This document shows, one piece after another, positions 52,149 to 61,561 of a stretch of DNA of 64,000 nt (its first letter is position 1; each line of letters starts with the position of its first letter). Both the position numbers and the translations under genes were made by a program. Source of the stretch: Thermoflavifilum sp. (lineage in GTDB: Bacteria > Bacteroidota > Bacteroidia > Chitinophagales > Chitinophagaceae); assembly GCF_014961315.1 (NCBI RefSeq), contig NZ_CP063141.1:992001-1056000 (forward strand), read 5' to 3'. The notes beneath the pieces are model-generated. The model did no database searches, was not told where the DNA came from, and was given only the letters and a program-made list of their open reading frames with translations.

Positions 52149-54248
52149 ATGAAATATTTTTGTTTTAAACAGGAAAAATTACTCCTGTTCTGCTTTATGG
52201 CAATCTTGTGGCTATGTAGCAGAACAGCAACTGCCGGAGCTTTTCAGGCCGATACGCTCATGTTATCTCAATCTTTCACCGATACCGCGCTCGATATTAA
52301 ATCTTATACAGCCACATTCAACGATTCAGCACATACATTTTCCATCGAACAAATCATTCACCAATATTTTCTTTCGCCGCGTAATTTTCACGATATTCCA
52401 TGGCCCAATCCTTCGATACACGATTTCTGGCTCAAAATATCTATATTCAATCCGGGTGTACAACGCGATGATATATACTGGTATGCTGGCTATCCTGATC
52501 ATGCCTATTTCTATGCACCCCAACCAGATGGCACCTACCGCCTCACAGCAAAAGCCGGATTAATGGAAAAAGGTAGTGGATGGGAAAAATGGAACCGCTT
52601 CGCCTTTCTTTTACATCTTCCTGCTAACAGCACCAGCACATTTTATCTGCATATTATCAACCAATATGATGTTGAAAACCCGCTTTTTTCAAAGCTTTAT
52701 CCTGTAGATGCCTGGAATCAATTTGCCCTGCAGCAGGATTTGCAATTTACGCCTTTGAGTCAATGGGTTTTTTTTATAAGCGGATTGCTGTGCATCATAG
52801 GTGTTCTGGCTATTATAGGTTACATAAAAACCCATGAAAAAGCATACGTTATTTTAGGACTATTTTCGCTTGCCTTAATACTGTATTTTTTCGCGCAATT
52901 AAGTGCATATCCTTATCAATCTTCGCTATTTTCCTTCTGGCCCATTCTGCAATATGTATTCGATATATCGGGTCCACTCTTATGCTTTTATCTTCCTTTC
53001 TTGCTGCTCAGCAGGCATATCATTTCTGTATATCCTGCATCCAGAAAGCTGATGCGTATATTTCAATATGTAAGCATACTTATTGTTTTACTTGTGGCTG
53101 TACAGTGGATTGCCATGACGGTAGAGCATTATCACACGGCCCGAATGGTATATATCTTTTTCTTTTATCTGGCGCTGTTGCCAGCAGTAGCCTTCTTCTG
53201 GTGGTTACATCAACGAAGAAAAGAGCCGGTAACAACATATTTCTTAGCAGGTGCATGGATTTTATTTTTAACCGGCATCATTTCATTTCATGCAGCCATC
53301 CTGTCTGATGCTCCAATGCCTTCTTATGGCATGCATATATTTTCGCTTAAATTGTTGATGATAGGAAGCGTATGTGCACTGGTTTGTTTTTTAATGAGTA
53401 TTGTTCATCATGTAAGAAGGGCACAAACAGAAACCATAATCCGGCAGCAGGGATTGATTCAACAGATGAGCAGGGAAATGCAGAAGTTAACCGATGATTT
53501 GCAATGTTTTGAAAAAACCTTTACCGAGAACAGTAAACAACTGGAAACTTTATCAAAGGAATTAAACGAACAACGCCGGATGAAGCTGGAGGCCGAATAT
53601 CAATTGAAATCAAATGAGCTTGAGCTTAAAGCGATTCGGGCACAGATGAATCCTCATTTTATATTCAATTGTTTGAACTCCATTCAACTTTTTATCATGC
53701 AAAAGCATGATGAACTGGCACAGGAATATCTCTCTGATTTCTCATTACTCATCCGGCAAACACTGGAGATGTCTCGACTGAACTTTGTATCTCTTGAAGA
53801 AGAAATACGCTATCTTCAAACTTATTTAAGGCTGGAAAAAATGCGCTTCGAAGAAAGAATGGATTATGAAATCGTCGTAGATCCGGAAATTGATCCGAAT
53901 CGAATAGAAATTCCAACGATGTTATTACAACCCTATGTGGAAAATGCTGTAAAACACGGCATCAATCATCCCCGACACAAGGGCAAAATTACCATTCATT
54001 TTGAAGAGCAATCTGATGTCCTGGTGTGCTCCATCGAAGATAACGGTATGGGTATTAAACGTACGAAAGCCATGGGCATGGATAATTTTAGAAAATATCT
54101 GATAGCCGGTATGGAGTTAAGTAAAGCTCGCGCCGAGTGGATCAACAAATTGTTTCATACCGAGATTCGGATTGAAGTGATTGATAAGGAAGAAAAGTTT
54201 GGCGATATGTCGGGCACGCTGGTGCGTATCTGGGTGCCGCAGGCATGA
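52149..54248 (+). CDS. LytS-type sensor histidine kinase with 7TMR-DISM sensor
   Basis: A 699-residue membrane sensor. The signal peptide is followed by a periplasmic 7TMR-DISM extracellular domain (about 35-190, with DIPWPNPSIHDFWLKISIFNPG). Seven transmembrane segments (about 200-420), a coiled coil (about 425-490) and the His_kinase dimerisation domain follow, with His503 in RAQMNPHFIFNCLNSIQ. An HATPase domain is at about 595-695 (LQPYVENAVKHGINH, EDNGMG). It autophosphorylates and hands the phosphate to the LytTR regulator encoded next. The signal is not known; DISM domains often bind carbohydrates or small molecules. Confidence 0.92.
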   Translation: MKYFCFKQEKLLLFCFMAILWLCSRTATAGAFQADTLMLSQSFTDTALDIKSYTATFNDSAHTFSIEQIIHQYFLSPRNFHDIPWPNPSIHDFWLKISIFNPGVQRDDIYWYAGYPDHAYFYAPQPDGTYRLTAKAGLMEKGSGWEKWNRFAFLLHLPANSTSTFYLHIINQYDVENPLFSKLYPVDAWNQFALQQDLQFTPLSQWVFFISGLLCIIGVLAIIGYIKTHEKAYVILGLFSLALILYFFAQLSAYPYQSSLFSFWPILQYVFDISGPLLCFYLPFLLLSRHIISVYPASRKLMRIFQYVSILIVLLVAVQWIAMTVEHYHTARMVYIFFFYLALLPAVAFFWWLHQRRKEPVTTYFLAGAWILFLTGIISFHAAILSDAPMPSYGMHIFSLKLLMIGSVCALVCFLMSIVHHVRRAQTETIIRQQGLIQQMSREMQKLTDDLQCFEKTFTENSKQLETLSKELNEQRRMKLEAEYQLKSNELELKAIRAQMNPHFIFNCLNSIQLFIMQKHDELAQEYLSDFSLLIRQTLEMSRLNFVSLEEEIRYLQTYLRLEKMRFEERMDYEIVVDPEIDPNRIEIPTMLLQPYVENAVKHGINHPRHKGKITIHFEEQSDVLVCSIEDNGMGIKRTKAMGMDNFRKYLIAGMELSKARAEWINKLFHTEIRIEVIDKEEKFGDMSGTLVRIWVPQA

Positions 54249-54287
54249 TCGCTTGAGTTGATTGTTTTACCCCAAAAACTACATGGT

Positions 54288-55043
54288 ATGCAACCTGATG
54301 CCATCCGCGTGCTGGTGGTGGATGATGAGCCCGATAGCTATGCCATCATTAACCTGATGCTTTCTCGACAACATGAACATCCTGTCGAAATATGTCTGCA
54401 TGCAATTGATTTATCGCAGGCTCAATCACTCATTCAACGCTGGCATCCCGATTGGATTATTGTTGACCTTGATCTTACAGAAGCACATGGGTTTTCTATT
54501 GTAGAATTACTGTCGGATGGGGATCATGTGGAATTAACTTTCATCACTGCCCATGAACCCGAAGCTGCTGATATCCTGGTTTTCAGTGAAATGCATCTAT
54601 TGCAAAAGCCGCTGAATAAAAAGGCGTTGATGGATCTGCTTGACGACATACGCAACCATCAAGCCTATCAGGATAAATATATTCGACTGAAAACATTTAA
54701 ACACAATATCATTCAATCACAGGATTTACCTCTGCTGGCCGTACCCGCGCAGCAGAGCTGGAAAAGTTTTTCCATGAGCGAAATTTTATACATCAGTCAT
54801 CAAGAGGGATTGGCCCTGCTGGGGCTGCATGATACCCGATTGCTTACAGAAAAATCGTTTCAAGATTATTTGCGATTGTTTACAAGACAAACAGGGTTTA
54901 TACAAATCCATCCGCAGCATGTGGTGCAAAGCATACATATATCTGATGTGGATACGGACCGGCTGGAAATAATCATGAACAATGGCATCACGCTGCCCGT
55001 TTCAGCACATAAACTGCAAACCCTTTTACGAATGCTTTCTTAA
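54288..55043 (+). CDS. LytTR-family response regulator
   Basis: A 251-residue regulator. The receiver domain (about 6-125) has VLVVDDEPDS, the phosphoacceptor Asp60 in IIVDLDL, and the conserved Lys in LLQKPL. The LytTR DNA-binding domain (about 150-250) is recognisable from SEILYISHQEGLALLGL and FIQIHPQHVVQSIHI. An upstream in-frame TTG at 54258 could also start it, but MQPDAIRVLVVDDE is the natural start. It is paired with the kinase 39 bases upstream. Confidence 0.9.
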   Translation: MQPDAIRVLVVDDEPDSYAIINLMLSRQHEHPVEICLHAIDLSQAQSLIQRWHPDWIIVDLDLTEAHGFSIVELLSDGDHVELTFITAHEPEAADILVFSEMHLLQKPLNKKALMDLLDDIRNHQAYQDKYIRLKTFKHNIIQSQDLPLLAVPAQQSWKSFSMSEILYISHQEGLALLGLHDTRLLTEKSFQDYLRLFTRQTGFIQIHPQHVVQSIHISDVDTDRLEIIMNNGITLPVSAHKLQTLLRMLS

Positions 55044-55053
55044 TTCAGCATGC

Positions 55054-55857
55054 TCAGTTAATGTGATAATTATACAGATCAATTTCCTGACCGGTACCAT
55101 CCATGCTGGTAAAGGATATAATGCCAACCTGATTGGCCGCAAGCAACGTAGATGTAAACGATTGATTATAGAGCGTTACACCACTTACCAGAAGCTGCAC
55201 ATTTACTGTTATGTTTTCGGTGATAACATTCGAAAAAGCATTTCCCTGCAACAGCAAATTTGCCGTACGTGATTGAATGGTAAAATTGAAATCCAATTTT
55301 AATTCTACTTTCACGCCACTACTGCTTTGATAAACAAAATCCTGCGTTTGCGTCCAGTTGCTGCCGTCGGGCAAATCGGAGCGCAGGTACAGCACCTCGG
55401 CGTATTGTAACGAATCGAGCAGGGGTTGAGGTAAATAACTGGATATTGCAGAAGTAAATTGTGCTCCGGAAAACAATCCACCTGCCGCATAATAAGCATT
55501 TCCCTCGCGCCTCATATAGCTCGTTGTATTTGAATTATTCAAATAAAGCGTGAAAATATGATAACTATGATTGTGAAAACTCGTATCTCGATCGGTGGAG
55601 ACCACATTTAAATACAATTGACCGGGATTATTGGAAGGATAATAATACCAGTATGAACCTGCCGATGTGGGCTGGTAATTCAACGTATCCTGTGTGGTGT
55701 CTACTGGCTGCGGATTGCCCGTTGTATCGGTACTGTCAATCGGCCCGCGCATTTCCAGCGACAGTTCTTTTTTACAGCCCGAATAAAACGCCAGGGCAAG
55801 CAATCCCAGGCAACAGGTGAAAACAACTGCTTTCACGGTAAATCCGTTTTGATGCAC
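55054..55857 (-). CDS. Hypothetical lipoprotein
   Basis: A 267-residue lipoprotein. The start is a GTG at 55857 (a GTG at 55836 is the alternative). The signal is hydrophobic and ends in FYSGC, with lipidated Cys28. After a Thr/Asp/Gln-rich spacer (about 40-62) comes a beta-rich domain (YQPTSAGSYWYYYPSNNPGQLY onward) to the end. I know no named family for it. It converges with the LytTR regulator and lies 38 bases from asnS, possibly co-transcribed. Confidence 0.65.
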   Translation of the reverse strand: MHQNGFTVKAVVFTCCLGLLALAFYSGCKKELSLEMRGPIDSTDTTGNPQPVDTTQDTLNYQPTSAGSYWYYYPSNNPGQLYLNVVSTDRDTSFHNHSYHIFTLYLNNSNTTSYMRREGNAYYAAGGLFSGAQFTSAISSYLPQPLLDSLQYAEVLYLRSDLPDGSNWTQTQDFVYQSSSGVKVELKLDFNFTIQSRTANLLLQGNAFSNVITENITVNVQLLVSGVTLYNQSFTSTLLAANQVGIISFTSMDGTGQEIDLYNYHIN

Positions 55858-55895
55858 AAATAATTAAACGTTTATCCTGCCGGGAATATTTTCCT

Positions 55896-57332
55896 TTAAA
55901 ACGCAATATTTTTAGGCGTTCTGGGGAATGGAATCACGTCGCGGATATTGCTCATGCCGGTAACAAATTGCACGATGCGTTCAAAGCCCAGTCCAAAGCC
56001 AGAGTGAGGACAACCGCCAAAACGCCGGCTATCGAGATACCAGTAGAGCTCCTGTGGGGAAATATGCAGCTCCTGCATCCGTTGCAATAGCCTGTCATAG
56101 CGCTCCTCGCGCTGTGAGCCGCCTACAATTTCGCCAATACCCGGGAATAGAATATCCATGGCGCGCACCGTGCGGCCATCATCATTCTGGCGCATGTAAA
56201 ATGCCTTGATTTCTCTGGGATAATCGGTAATAATCACGGGTTTCTTAAAATATTTTTCTACCAGATATCGCTCGTGCTCGCTTTGTAAATCCATACCCCA
56301 TTGTTCAACGGGGAATTGAAATTTCTTCTTTTTGTTCTGTGGGCTATTTTTCAAAATCTCAAAAGCATCCGTATAAGTGATCCGTTCGAAAGGATGTTCC
56401 ACCACAAAATGCAATTTTTCCAGCAGGTCCATTTCAAGCCTTTCCTGTTGCGGCTTTTTACTTTCCTCCTCTTTCAATCGATTAGCCAGCCATTGTAAGT
56501 CGGTCGGGTGATGTTCCAGTACGAATTGAATAATGTATTTGATAAATTCTTCTGCCAGATCCATGTTATCGTGTAAATCATAAAACGCCATTTCCGGCTC
56601 AATCATCCAGAATTCGGCCAGATGGCGAGTGGTATTGGAATTTTCCGCGCGGAAAGTAGGGCCAAAAGTATAAATCAGGCTAAAGGCCAATGCCCCCAGT
56701 TCACCTTCCAGCTGACCCGATACGGTAAGATTGGCTTTTCTCCCAAAAAAATCCTGCGAATAATCCACCTCGCCTCGCTCATTTAACGGTATATGCTGCA
56801 AATCGAGTGTGGTGACCTGAAACAATTCTCCAGCGCCTTCGGCATCGCTGGCCGTGATGATGGGTGTATGCAGATAAATAAATCCTTTCTGGTGGAAAAA
56901 ATGATGAATGGCATATGCCAGGCTGTGGCGGATGCGAAAAACCGCACCAAATGTTTGCGTGCGCATGCGCAGATGGGCGTGCTCGCGCAAAAACTCCAGG
57001 CTGTGCTTTTTGGGCTGAAGCGGATAGGTTTCCGGATCACAATCTCCTAAAATTTCGATATGGCTTGCCTTAAGCTCCACACGCTGCCCGCGACCTATGG
57101 AGGCCACCAGCTCACCACGGGCCATGATGGCCGCTCCTGTAGTGATGCGTTTCAATAGCGCTCCTTCAAATTGAGTGGGGTCAATAACAACCTGTAAATT
57201 CTCGTAGCACGAACCATCGTTAACGGCGATAAACTGATCATTCCGAAAGGTGCGTACCCAGCCTTTAACGGTTAGCGACGGCCTGGGCGGCTCCATGTGC
57301 AAGACTTCCCGAATGCGAATATGCTCTGGCAT
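55896..57332 (-). CDS. asnS: Asparaginyl-tRNA synthetase
   Basis: Class II aminoacyl-tRNA synthetase that charges tRNA-Asn. It has 478 residues from the ATG at 57330-57332; a TTG two codons upstream is less likely. The N-terminal OB fold (about 10-105; [20 protein letters not shown]) binds the anticodon. The catalytic domain carries motif 2 ([20 protein letters not shown]) and motif 3 ([16 protein letters not shown]). An insertion of about 70 residues before the last motifs ([14 protein letters not shown] and following) is typical of bacterial AsnRS in this phylum. Confidence 0.96.
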   Translation of the reverse strand: MPEHIRIREVLHMEPPRPSLTVKGWVRTFRNDQFIAVNDGSCYENLQVVIDPTQFEGALLKRITTGAAIMARGELVASIGRGQRVELKASHIEILGDCDPETYPLQPKKHSLEFLREHAHLRMRTQTFGAVFRIRHSLAYAIHHFFHQKGFIYLHTPIITASDAEGAGELFQVTTLDLQHIPLNERGEVDYSQDFFGRKANLTVSGQLEGELGALAFSLIYTFGPTFRAENSNTTRHLAEFWMIEPEMAFYDLHDNMDLAEEFIKYIIQFVLEHHPTDLQWLANRLKEEESKKPQQERLEMDLLEKLHFVVEHPFERITYTDAFEILKNSPQNKKKKFQFPVEQWGMDLQSEHERYLVEKYFKKPVIITDYPREIKAFYMRQNDDGRTVRAMDILFPGIGEIVGGSQREERYDRLLQRMQELHISPQELYWYLDSRRFGGCPHSGFGLGFERIVQFVTGMSNIRDVIPFPRTPKNIAF

Positions 57333-57656
57333 AGGCAAGCTAAAATAGATACAATCACACGCCGGGCAAAAATATTAAACTTCAACCAGCCTGCACGAAA
57401 AATCCATAGCCTAAGTCCTGAAAAATTTTGATATAATCAAAACTTGTTGTAATCTTGCACCAGCTTGGTTTGACTGTTCAAAGTCTTACGCATTCTTCTC
57501 CTTGATTAACTCAAATCATTTTCTGAGAACGACCATAAGCCTGAAACAGCGCTCGTGGGTTTTTGAATGATGGATAGAACACATGGATTATCGCGCCGAT
57601 CGTAAACACAAGGATTTTCATGACATACGTATTTTGGTTAACTAACTCATTGTTAC
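57333..57656. other. Intergenic stretch between asnS and rho
   Basis: 324 bases between divergent genes. The asnS -7 element (TATTTTTG, minus, 57374-57367) is on the left. I see no TANNTTTG match for rho on the plus strand, so rho probably has a longer leader or a different promoter. No hairpin with a T-run and no reading frame of note was seen. Confidence 0.6.
57367..57374 (-). promoter_or_regulatory. -7 promoter element of asnS
   Basis: TATTTTTG on the minus strand, ending 34 bases before the asnS ATG at 57332. Confidence 0.45.
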
Positions 57657-59270
57657 ATGATGTATCAATTTTCGCAACTGAACGACATGCTTGATGTCGA
57701 GTTGATGGATATTGCGGCTCAATTCAATATCCCCGATGCCAGCAAATTAAACCGAGAAGAACTCATTCACCGTATTCTTGATGCCCAGGCCGAACAACAA
57801 GCCCTGAATGGGGTTGATACAGCCGCTGGTGACACCCAGAAACCCCGGAGGAAACGCATTGCGCGTAAACAACAGTCTGCTCCAGAAGCAGCTACGCCTC
57901 CAGCCGAAGAAGCTGCCACCGAGCCGGTAGAAGAATCTAAACGCACCTCGCGCAGGGGTAGAAAAAACGTAGCAGAACAGGAAGTGCAACCATCGGCCCC
58001 GCCACTCGACGAAGATCATCTTCTGCTGAGCTCAGCAGAAGATGAGGACATAAACGTAGAAGTGCCGGAAGAAGAGCCCATCCTCGAAGAACCCGTTGAA
58101 GCGGAGGAAGAAAAAACCCGCGTATCACCCCGGGATGTACATTTCAATATCGAATTCGACGGGGTTATCATCAGCGAAGGCGTACTGGAAATGATGCCCG
58201 ATGGGTATGGCTTTCTACGATCATCGGATTACAATTACCTGAGCTCCCCAGATGATATTTATGTGTCGCCTTCCCAGATCAAATTATTTGGACTGAAAAC
58301 GGGCGACACCGTGCAGGGTGCCGTGAGACCACCCAAGGAGGGCGAAAAATATTTTGCCTTACTGAAAGTTGAAACCATCAATGGTCGAAAACCGGAAGAG
58401 GTGCGCGATCGGGTGCCTTTCGACTATCTTACCCCCTTATTCCCTTATGAAAAACTGAACCTGGTAACCAGTGCCACCAATTATTCCACGCGCATCATGG
58501 ACCTGTTTACTCCAATTGGAAAAGGCCAGCGGGGATTAATTGTGGCACAGCCAAAAACAGGAAAAACCATGCTGCTGAAAGAGGTGGCCAATGCCATTGC
58601 AGCTAACCACCCCGAAGTGTACCTGATGGTGTTGTTGATTGACGAGCGACCGGAAGAAGTAACGGATATGGAAAGGAGCGTGCGTGCCGAAGTGATCGCC
58701 TCTACCTTCGACGAACCAGCCGAAAAGCACGTCAAAGTCTCTTCTATCGTGTTGCAAAAAGCCAAGCGACTGGTAGAGTGCGGGCACGATGTGGTCATCC
58801 TTCTCGATTCTATTACCCGTCTGGCGCGCGCCCATAACACCGTGATGCCGGCCTCGGGTAAAGTGCTGAGTGGTGGTGTGGAAGCCAATGCACTGCATAA
58901 GCCCAAACAATTCTTCGGCGCCGCCCGTAAAATTGAAAATGGAGGCTCACTCACCATTCTGGCTACAGCCCTTATCGACACAGGCTCCAAAATGGACGAA
59001 GTGATCTTTGAAGAATTCAAAGGAACGGGTAATATGGAACTCCAGCTCGACCGCAGGCTGGCCAATAAACGCATCTTCCCCGCCATTGACCTCAACGCAT
59101 CTTCCACCCGCAGAGAAGACCTCTTGCTGGAAAAAGATGTGCTTCAACGGATGTGGATTTTGCGGAAACACCTGGCCGACATGACGACAGAAGAGGCTAT
59201 GACCTTTATGCTGGACCATATGAAAGGCACGAAGAGTAATGAAGAATTTCTGATTTCCATGAATAGCTGA
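57657..59270 (+). CDS. rho: Transcription termination factor Rho
   Basis: Hexameric RNA-dependent ATPase that ends transcription. It has 537 residues, about 115 more than E. coli Rho. The extra length is a charged, Pro/Glu-rich insert (about 48-160) after the N-terminal helix bundle ([18 protein letters not shown]), a feature of Bacteroidota Rho. The RNA-binding domain (about 165-235) has [21 protein letters not shown]. The ATPase has P-loop [15 protein letters not shown] (about 290-305), [26 protein letters not shown] and the final [21 protein letters not shown]. It is followed by selU and selD with short gaps. Confidence 0.97.
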   Translation: MMYQFSQLNDMLDVELMDIAAQFNIPDASKLNREELIHRILDAQAEQQALNGVDTAAGDTQKPRRKRIARKQQSAPEAATPPAEEAATEPVEESKRTSRRGRKNVAEQEVQPSAPPLDEDHLLLSSAEDEDINVEVPEEEPILEEPVEAEEEKTRVSPRDVHFNIEFDGVIISEGVLEMMPDGYGFLRSSDYNYLSSPDDIYVSPSQIKLFGLKTGDTVQGAVRPPKEGEKYFALLKVETINGRKPEEVRDRVPFDYLTPLFPYEKLNLVTSATNYSTRIMDLFTPIGKGQRGLIVAQPKTGKTMLLKEVANAIAANHPEVYLMVLLIDERPEEVTDMERSVRAEVIASTFDEPAEKHVKVSSIVLQKAKRLVECGHDVVILLDSITRLARAHNTVMPASGKVLSGGVEANALHKPKQFFGAARKIENGGSLTILATALIDTGSKMDEVIFEEFKGTGNMELQLDRRLANKRIFPAIDLNASSTRREDLLLEKDVLQRMWILRKHLADMTTEEAMTFMLDHMKGTKSNEEFLISMNS

Positions 59271-59284
59271 TGTTGCGTTGAATC

Positions 59285-60364
59285 ATGCCCGTGCAAACAG
59301 TACCGGTTGAACGCATGCTCTCGCTGTTATCTCAACCTTATTCATCGGGACAAATTCCCGTAGTAGATGTACGTTCACCGGGTGAATTCGCGCATGCCCA
59401 TATTCCTGGAGCCCATCACCTGCCTTTATTCACTGATGAAGAGCGAGCCATTGTGGGCACCCTTTACCATAAGCAGGGTCGACGGGCCGCCATTCGCGCC
59501 GGGCTGGATTTCTTCGGTCCTAAAATGCGAAATATCACGGAACAGGCTGAAGCCATCCTGCAGCAGTATCCCGATCGGCAATCCATCTTGTTGTACTGCT
59601 GGCGGGGCGGCATGCGCAGTAAGGCAATAGCCTGGCTGCTCGACCTCATGGGCTATTCCATTTACCTGCTCGAAGGCGGCTACAAAGCTTTTCGTAACGC
59701 CGTATTACAGCTTTTTTCCCTGCCGCTGCCCCTTGTACTGGTGGGCGGCTATACCGGATCGGGGAAAACCCGTATCCTGGAAGCACTGCGGGAACAGGGA
59801 GTACCCGTTATCTCCCTCGAACATCTGGCCCGGCATCGTGGCTCGGCATTCGGAGATCTGGGAATGCCCTTGCAGCCTTCGCAGGAAATGTTTGAAAACC
59901 TGCTGGCTATGGAAATCCATCGCCTGTTAGAGCTGCCCAATGTTCAGGAAACAGGCATCTGGATGGAAGATGAAAGCCAGCGCATCGGCGATCTGGTTAT
60001 TCCCAACGCCCTCTGGCAGCAGATGCGAAAGGCTCCGCTATACTTCCTGGAAGTGCCTTTTGAAAAACGCCTGCAACAAATCGTATCGGAATATGGCATA
60101 TACGATCGCGGATTACTTGAAGCCGCTATCAGACGCATCAGCAAGCGCCTGGGCGGCGTGGCTACCCGGCAGGCACTCGACCATCTGCAGGCAGGCGAAA
60201 TCCAGGCATGCTTTGACATCCTGCTGCGTTATTATGATAAACTTTATCTAAAATCGCTTCACCAGCGTGATGTCGATGTTCCGGTGCGACACGTACCCGC
60301 AGAAAATGCATCGGAGCAACAGATCATTGCATGGCTGAAGCAAGCACATATCCTGGTTTCTTGA
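59285..60364 (+). CDS. selU: tRNA 2-selenouridine/geranyl-2-thiouridine synthase
   Basis: SelU (MnmH) replaces the sulfur of 2-thiouridine at the wobble position of Lys, Glu and Gln tRNAs by selenium. It has 359 residues. An N-terminal rhodanese domain (about 10-135) has the catalytic Cys in LLYCWRGGMRS. A P-loop ATPase-like domain carries GYTGSGKT at about 155-165, with GSAFGDLG and MEDESQRIG further on. It starts 14 bases after rho stops and is followed by selD after 15 bases. Together they form a complete selenouridine pathway. The sequences needed for selenocysteine (selA, selB) are not in the window. Confidence 0.95.
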   Translation: MPVQTVPVERMLSLLSQPYSSGQIPVVDVRSPGEFAHAHIPGAHHLPLFTDEERAIVGTLYHKQGRRAAIRAGLDFFGPKMRNITEQAEAILQQYPDRQSILLYCWRGGMRSKAIAWLLDLMGYSIYLLEGGYKAFRNAVLQLFSLPLPLVLVGGYTGSGKTRILEALREQGVPVISLEHLARHRGSAFGDLGMPLQPSQEMFENLLAMEIHRLLELPNVQETGIWMEDESQRIGDLVIPNALWQQMRKAPLYFLEVPFEKRLQQIVSEYGIYDRGLLEAAIRRISKRLGGVATRQALDHLQAGEIQACFDILLRYYDKLYLKSLHQRDVDVPVRHVPAENASEQQIIAWLKQAHILVS

Positions 60365-60379
60365 TTTTTATTGAACAAT

Positions 60380-61444
60380 ATGGATCGTTCCCATCATACT
60401 TCTACACCCGAGTTCCGTCTCACCCAATATGCTCATGGTGCAGGCTGTGGTTGCAAAATTTCGCCAGCGGTGCTGGAACAAATCCTGCAGACAACCCATA
60501 ACCCGAACCCTTACCCCGGCCTGCTTGTGGGTTATGAACATCGCGACGATGCCGCCGTGATGGATCTTGGAAATGGACAGGCGCTGATTGCTACTACCGA
60601 CTTTTTCATGCCGATTGTGGACGATGCTTTTGATTTCGGTCGAATTGCTGCCGCTAATGCGCTGAGCGATGTGTACGCCATGGGTGGTAAGCCCCTGCTG
60701 GCGCTGGCCATACTGGGCTGGCCGGTAAATAAACTGCCACCCACACTGGCCCGGGATGTGGTGGCTGGTGCTAGAAGTGTTTGCGCCGAAGCCGGGATTC
60801 CCATCGCGGGCGGACATAGTATCGATGCGCCTGAACCCATCTTTGGTTTATGCGTGAACGGCCTTGCTCCTGTAGCACAAATCCGGCAGAACAATACCGC
60901 TCAACCTGGCGACAGGATTTTTCTCACCAAACCCATTGGCATAGGTATTTTAACCACAGCAGAAAAAAAGGGGTTGCTGCGTGCCGAACATCATTCGCTG
61001 GCTACCAGATGGATGATCCGGCTCAATCGAATAGGGAGCTGGCTGGGTGGCCAGCAGGCGGTCACAGCGATGACCGATGTTACGGGATTTGGCCTCCTGG
61101 GGCATCTTTTAGAAATGGTGGGTGGCGACACCAGTTCTGCTGTTCTCCATCATTCAAAAATTCCGCTGCTTACCGATGCACTGTGGGGTTATATTTCGGC
61201 CGGTGCTGTGCCGGGAGGCACCTATCGGAACTGGGATAGCTATGGACATCGGGTTGCCCTTGCCGACATGCAATGGATGCCGCTGCTGGCTGATCCACAG
61301 ACGAGTGGCGGATTGCTGTTTACCGTGAAGGAAGATGCTGCAGACGAATTGATGTACCAGCTGCAGGCTAATTTTCCGGAAACCACCCCTTATGAAATCG
61401 GACAGATCGTTCAGAGACAAGAAAAGCCTGTACTGGTGCTATAG
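60380..61444 (+). CDS. selD: Selenide, water dikinase
   Basis: Makes selenophosphate, the selenium donor for SelU. It has 354 residues from ATG 60380 (an in-frame TTG at 60371 is less likely). The active-site loop is GAGCGCKISP with cysteine where some homologues have selenocysteine, so no Sec codon is involved. AIR-synthase-type motifs follow: YEHRDDAAVMDLG, TDFFMPIVDDAFDFGRIAAANALSDVYAMGG, GGHSID, TDVTGFGLLGHLLEM and DPQTSGGLLF. Confidence 0.96.
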   Translation: MDRSHHTSTPEFRLTQYAHGAGCGCKISPAVLEQILQTTHNPNPYPGLLVGYEHRDDAAVMDLGNGQALIATTDFFMPIVDDAFDFGRIAAANALSDVYAMGGKPLLALAILGWPVNKLPPTLARDVVAGARSVCAEAGIPIAGGHSIDAPEPIFGLCVNGLAPVAQIRQNNTAQPGDRIFLTKPIGIGILTTAEKKGLLRAEHHSLATRWMIRLNRIGSWLGGQQAVTAMTDVTGFGLLGHLLEMVGGDTSSAVLHHSKIPLLTDALWGYISAGAVPGGTYRNWDSYGHRVALADMQWMPLLADPQTSGGLLFTVKEDAADELMYQLQANFPETTPYEIGQIVQRQEKPVLVL

Positions 61445-61561
61445 CCGGCATGCTCGCCTATCTACAAACGATTTTCAAGAAAAATACAACATCAAAACAA
61501 CTAAATTTTTTGTTGACTTTGTCTGATTACAATCCTTACTTTGATAGCAAATTTTGCTTCA

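Noticed and set aside
60425..60470. Selenocysteine in SelD
   Set aside because: The active-site codon is a cysteine codon, and no in-frame TGA occurs there.
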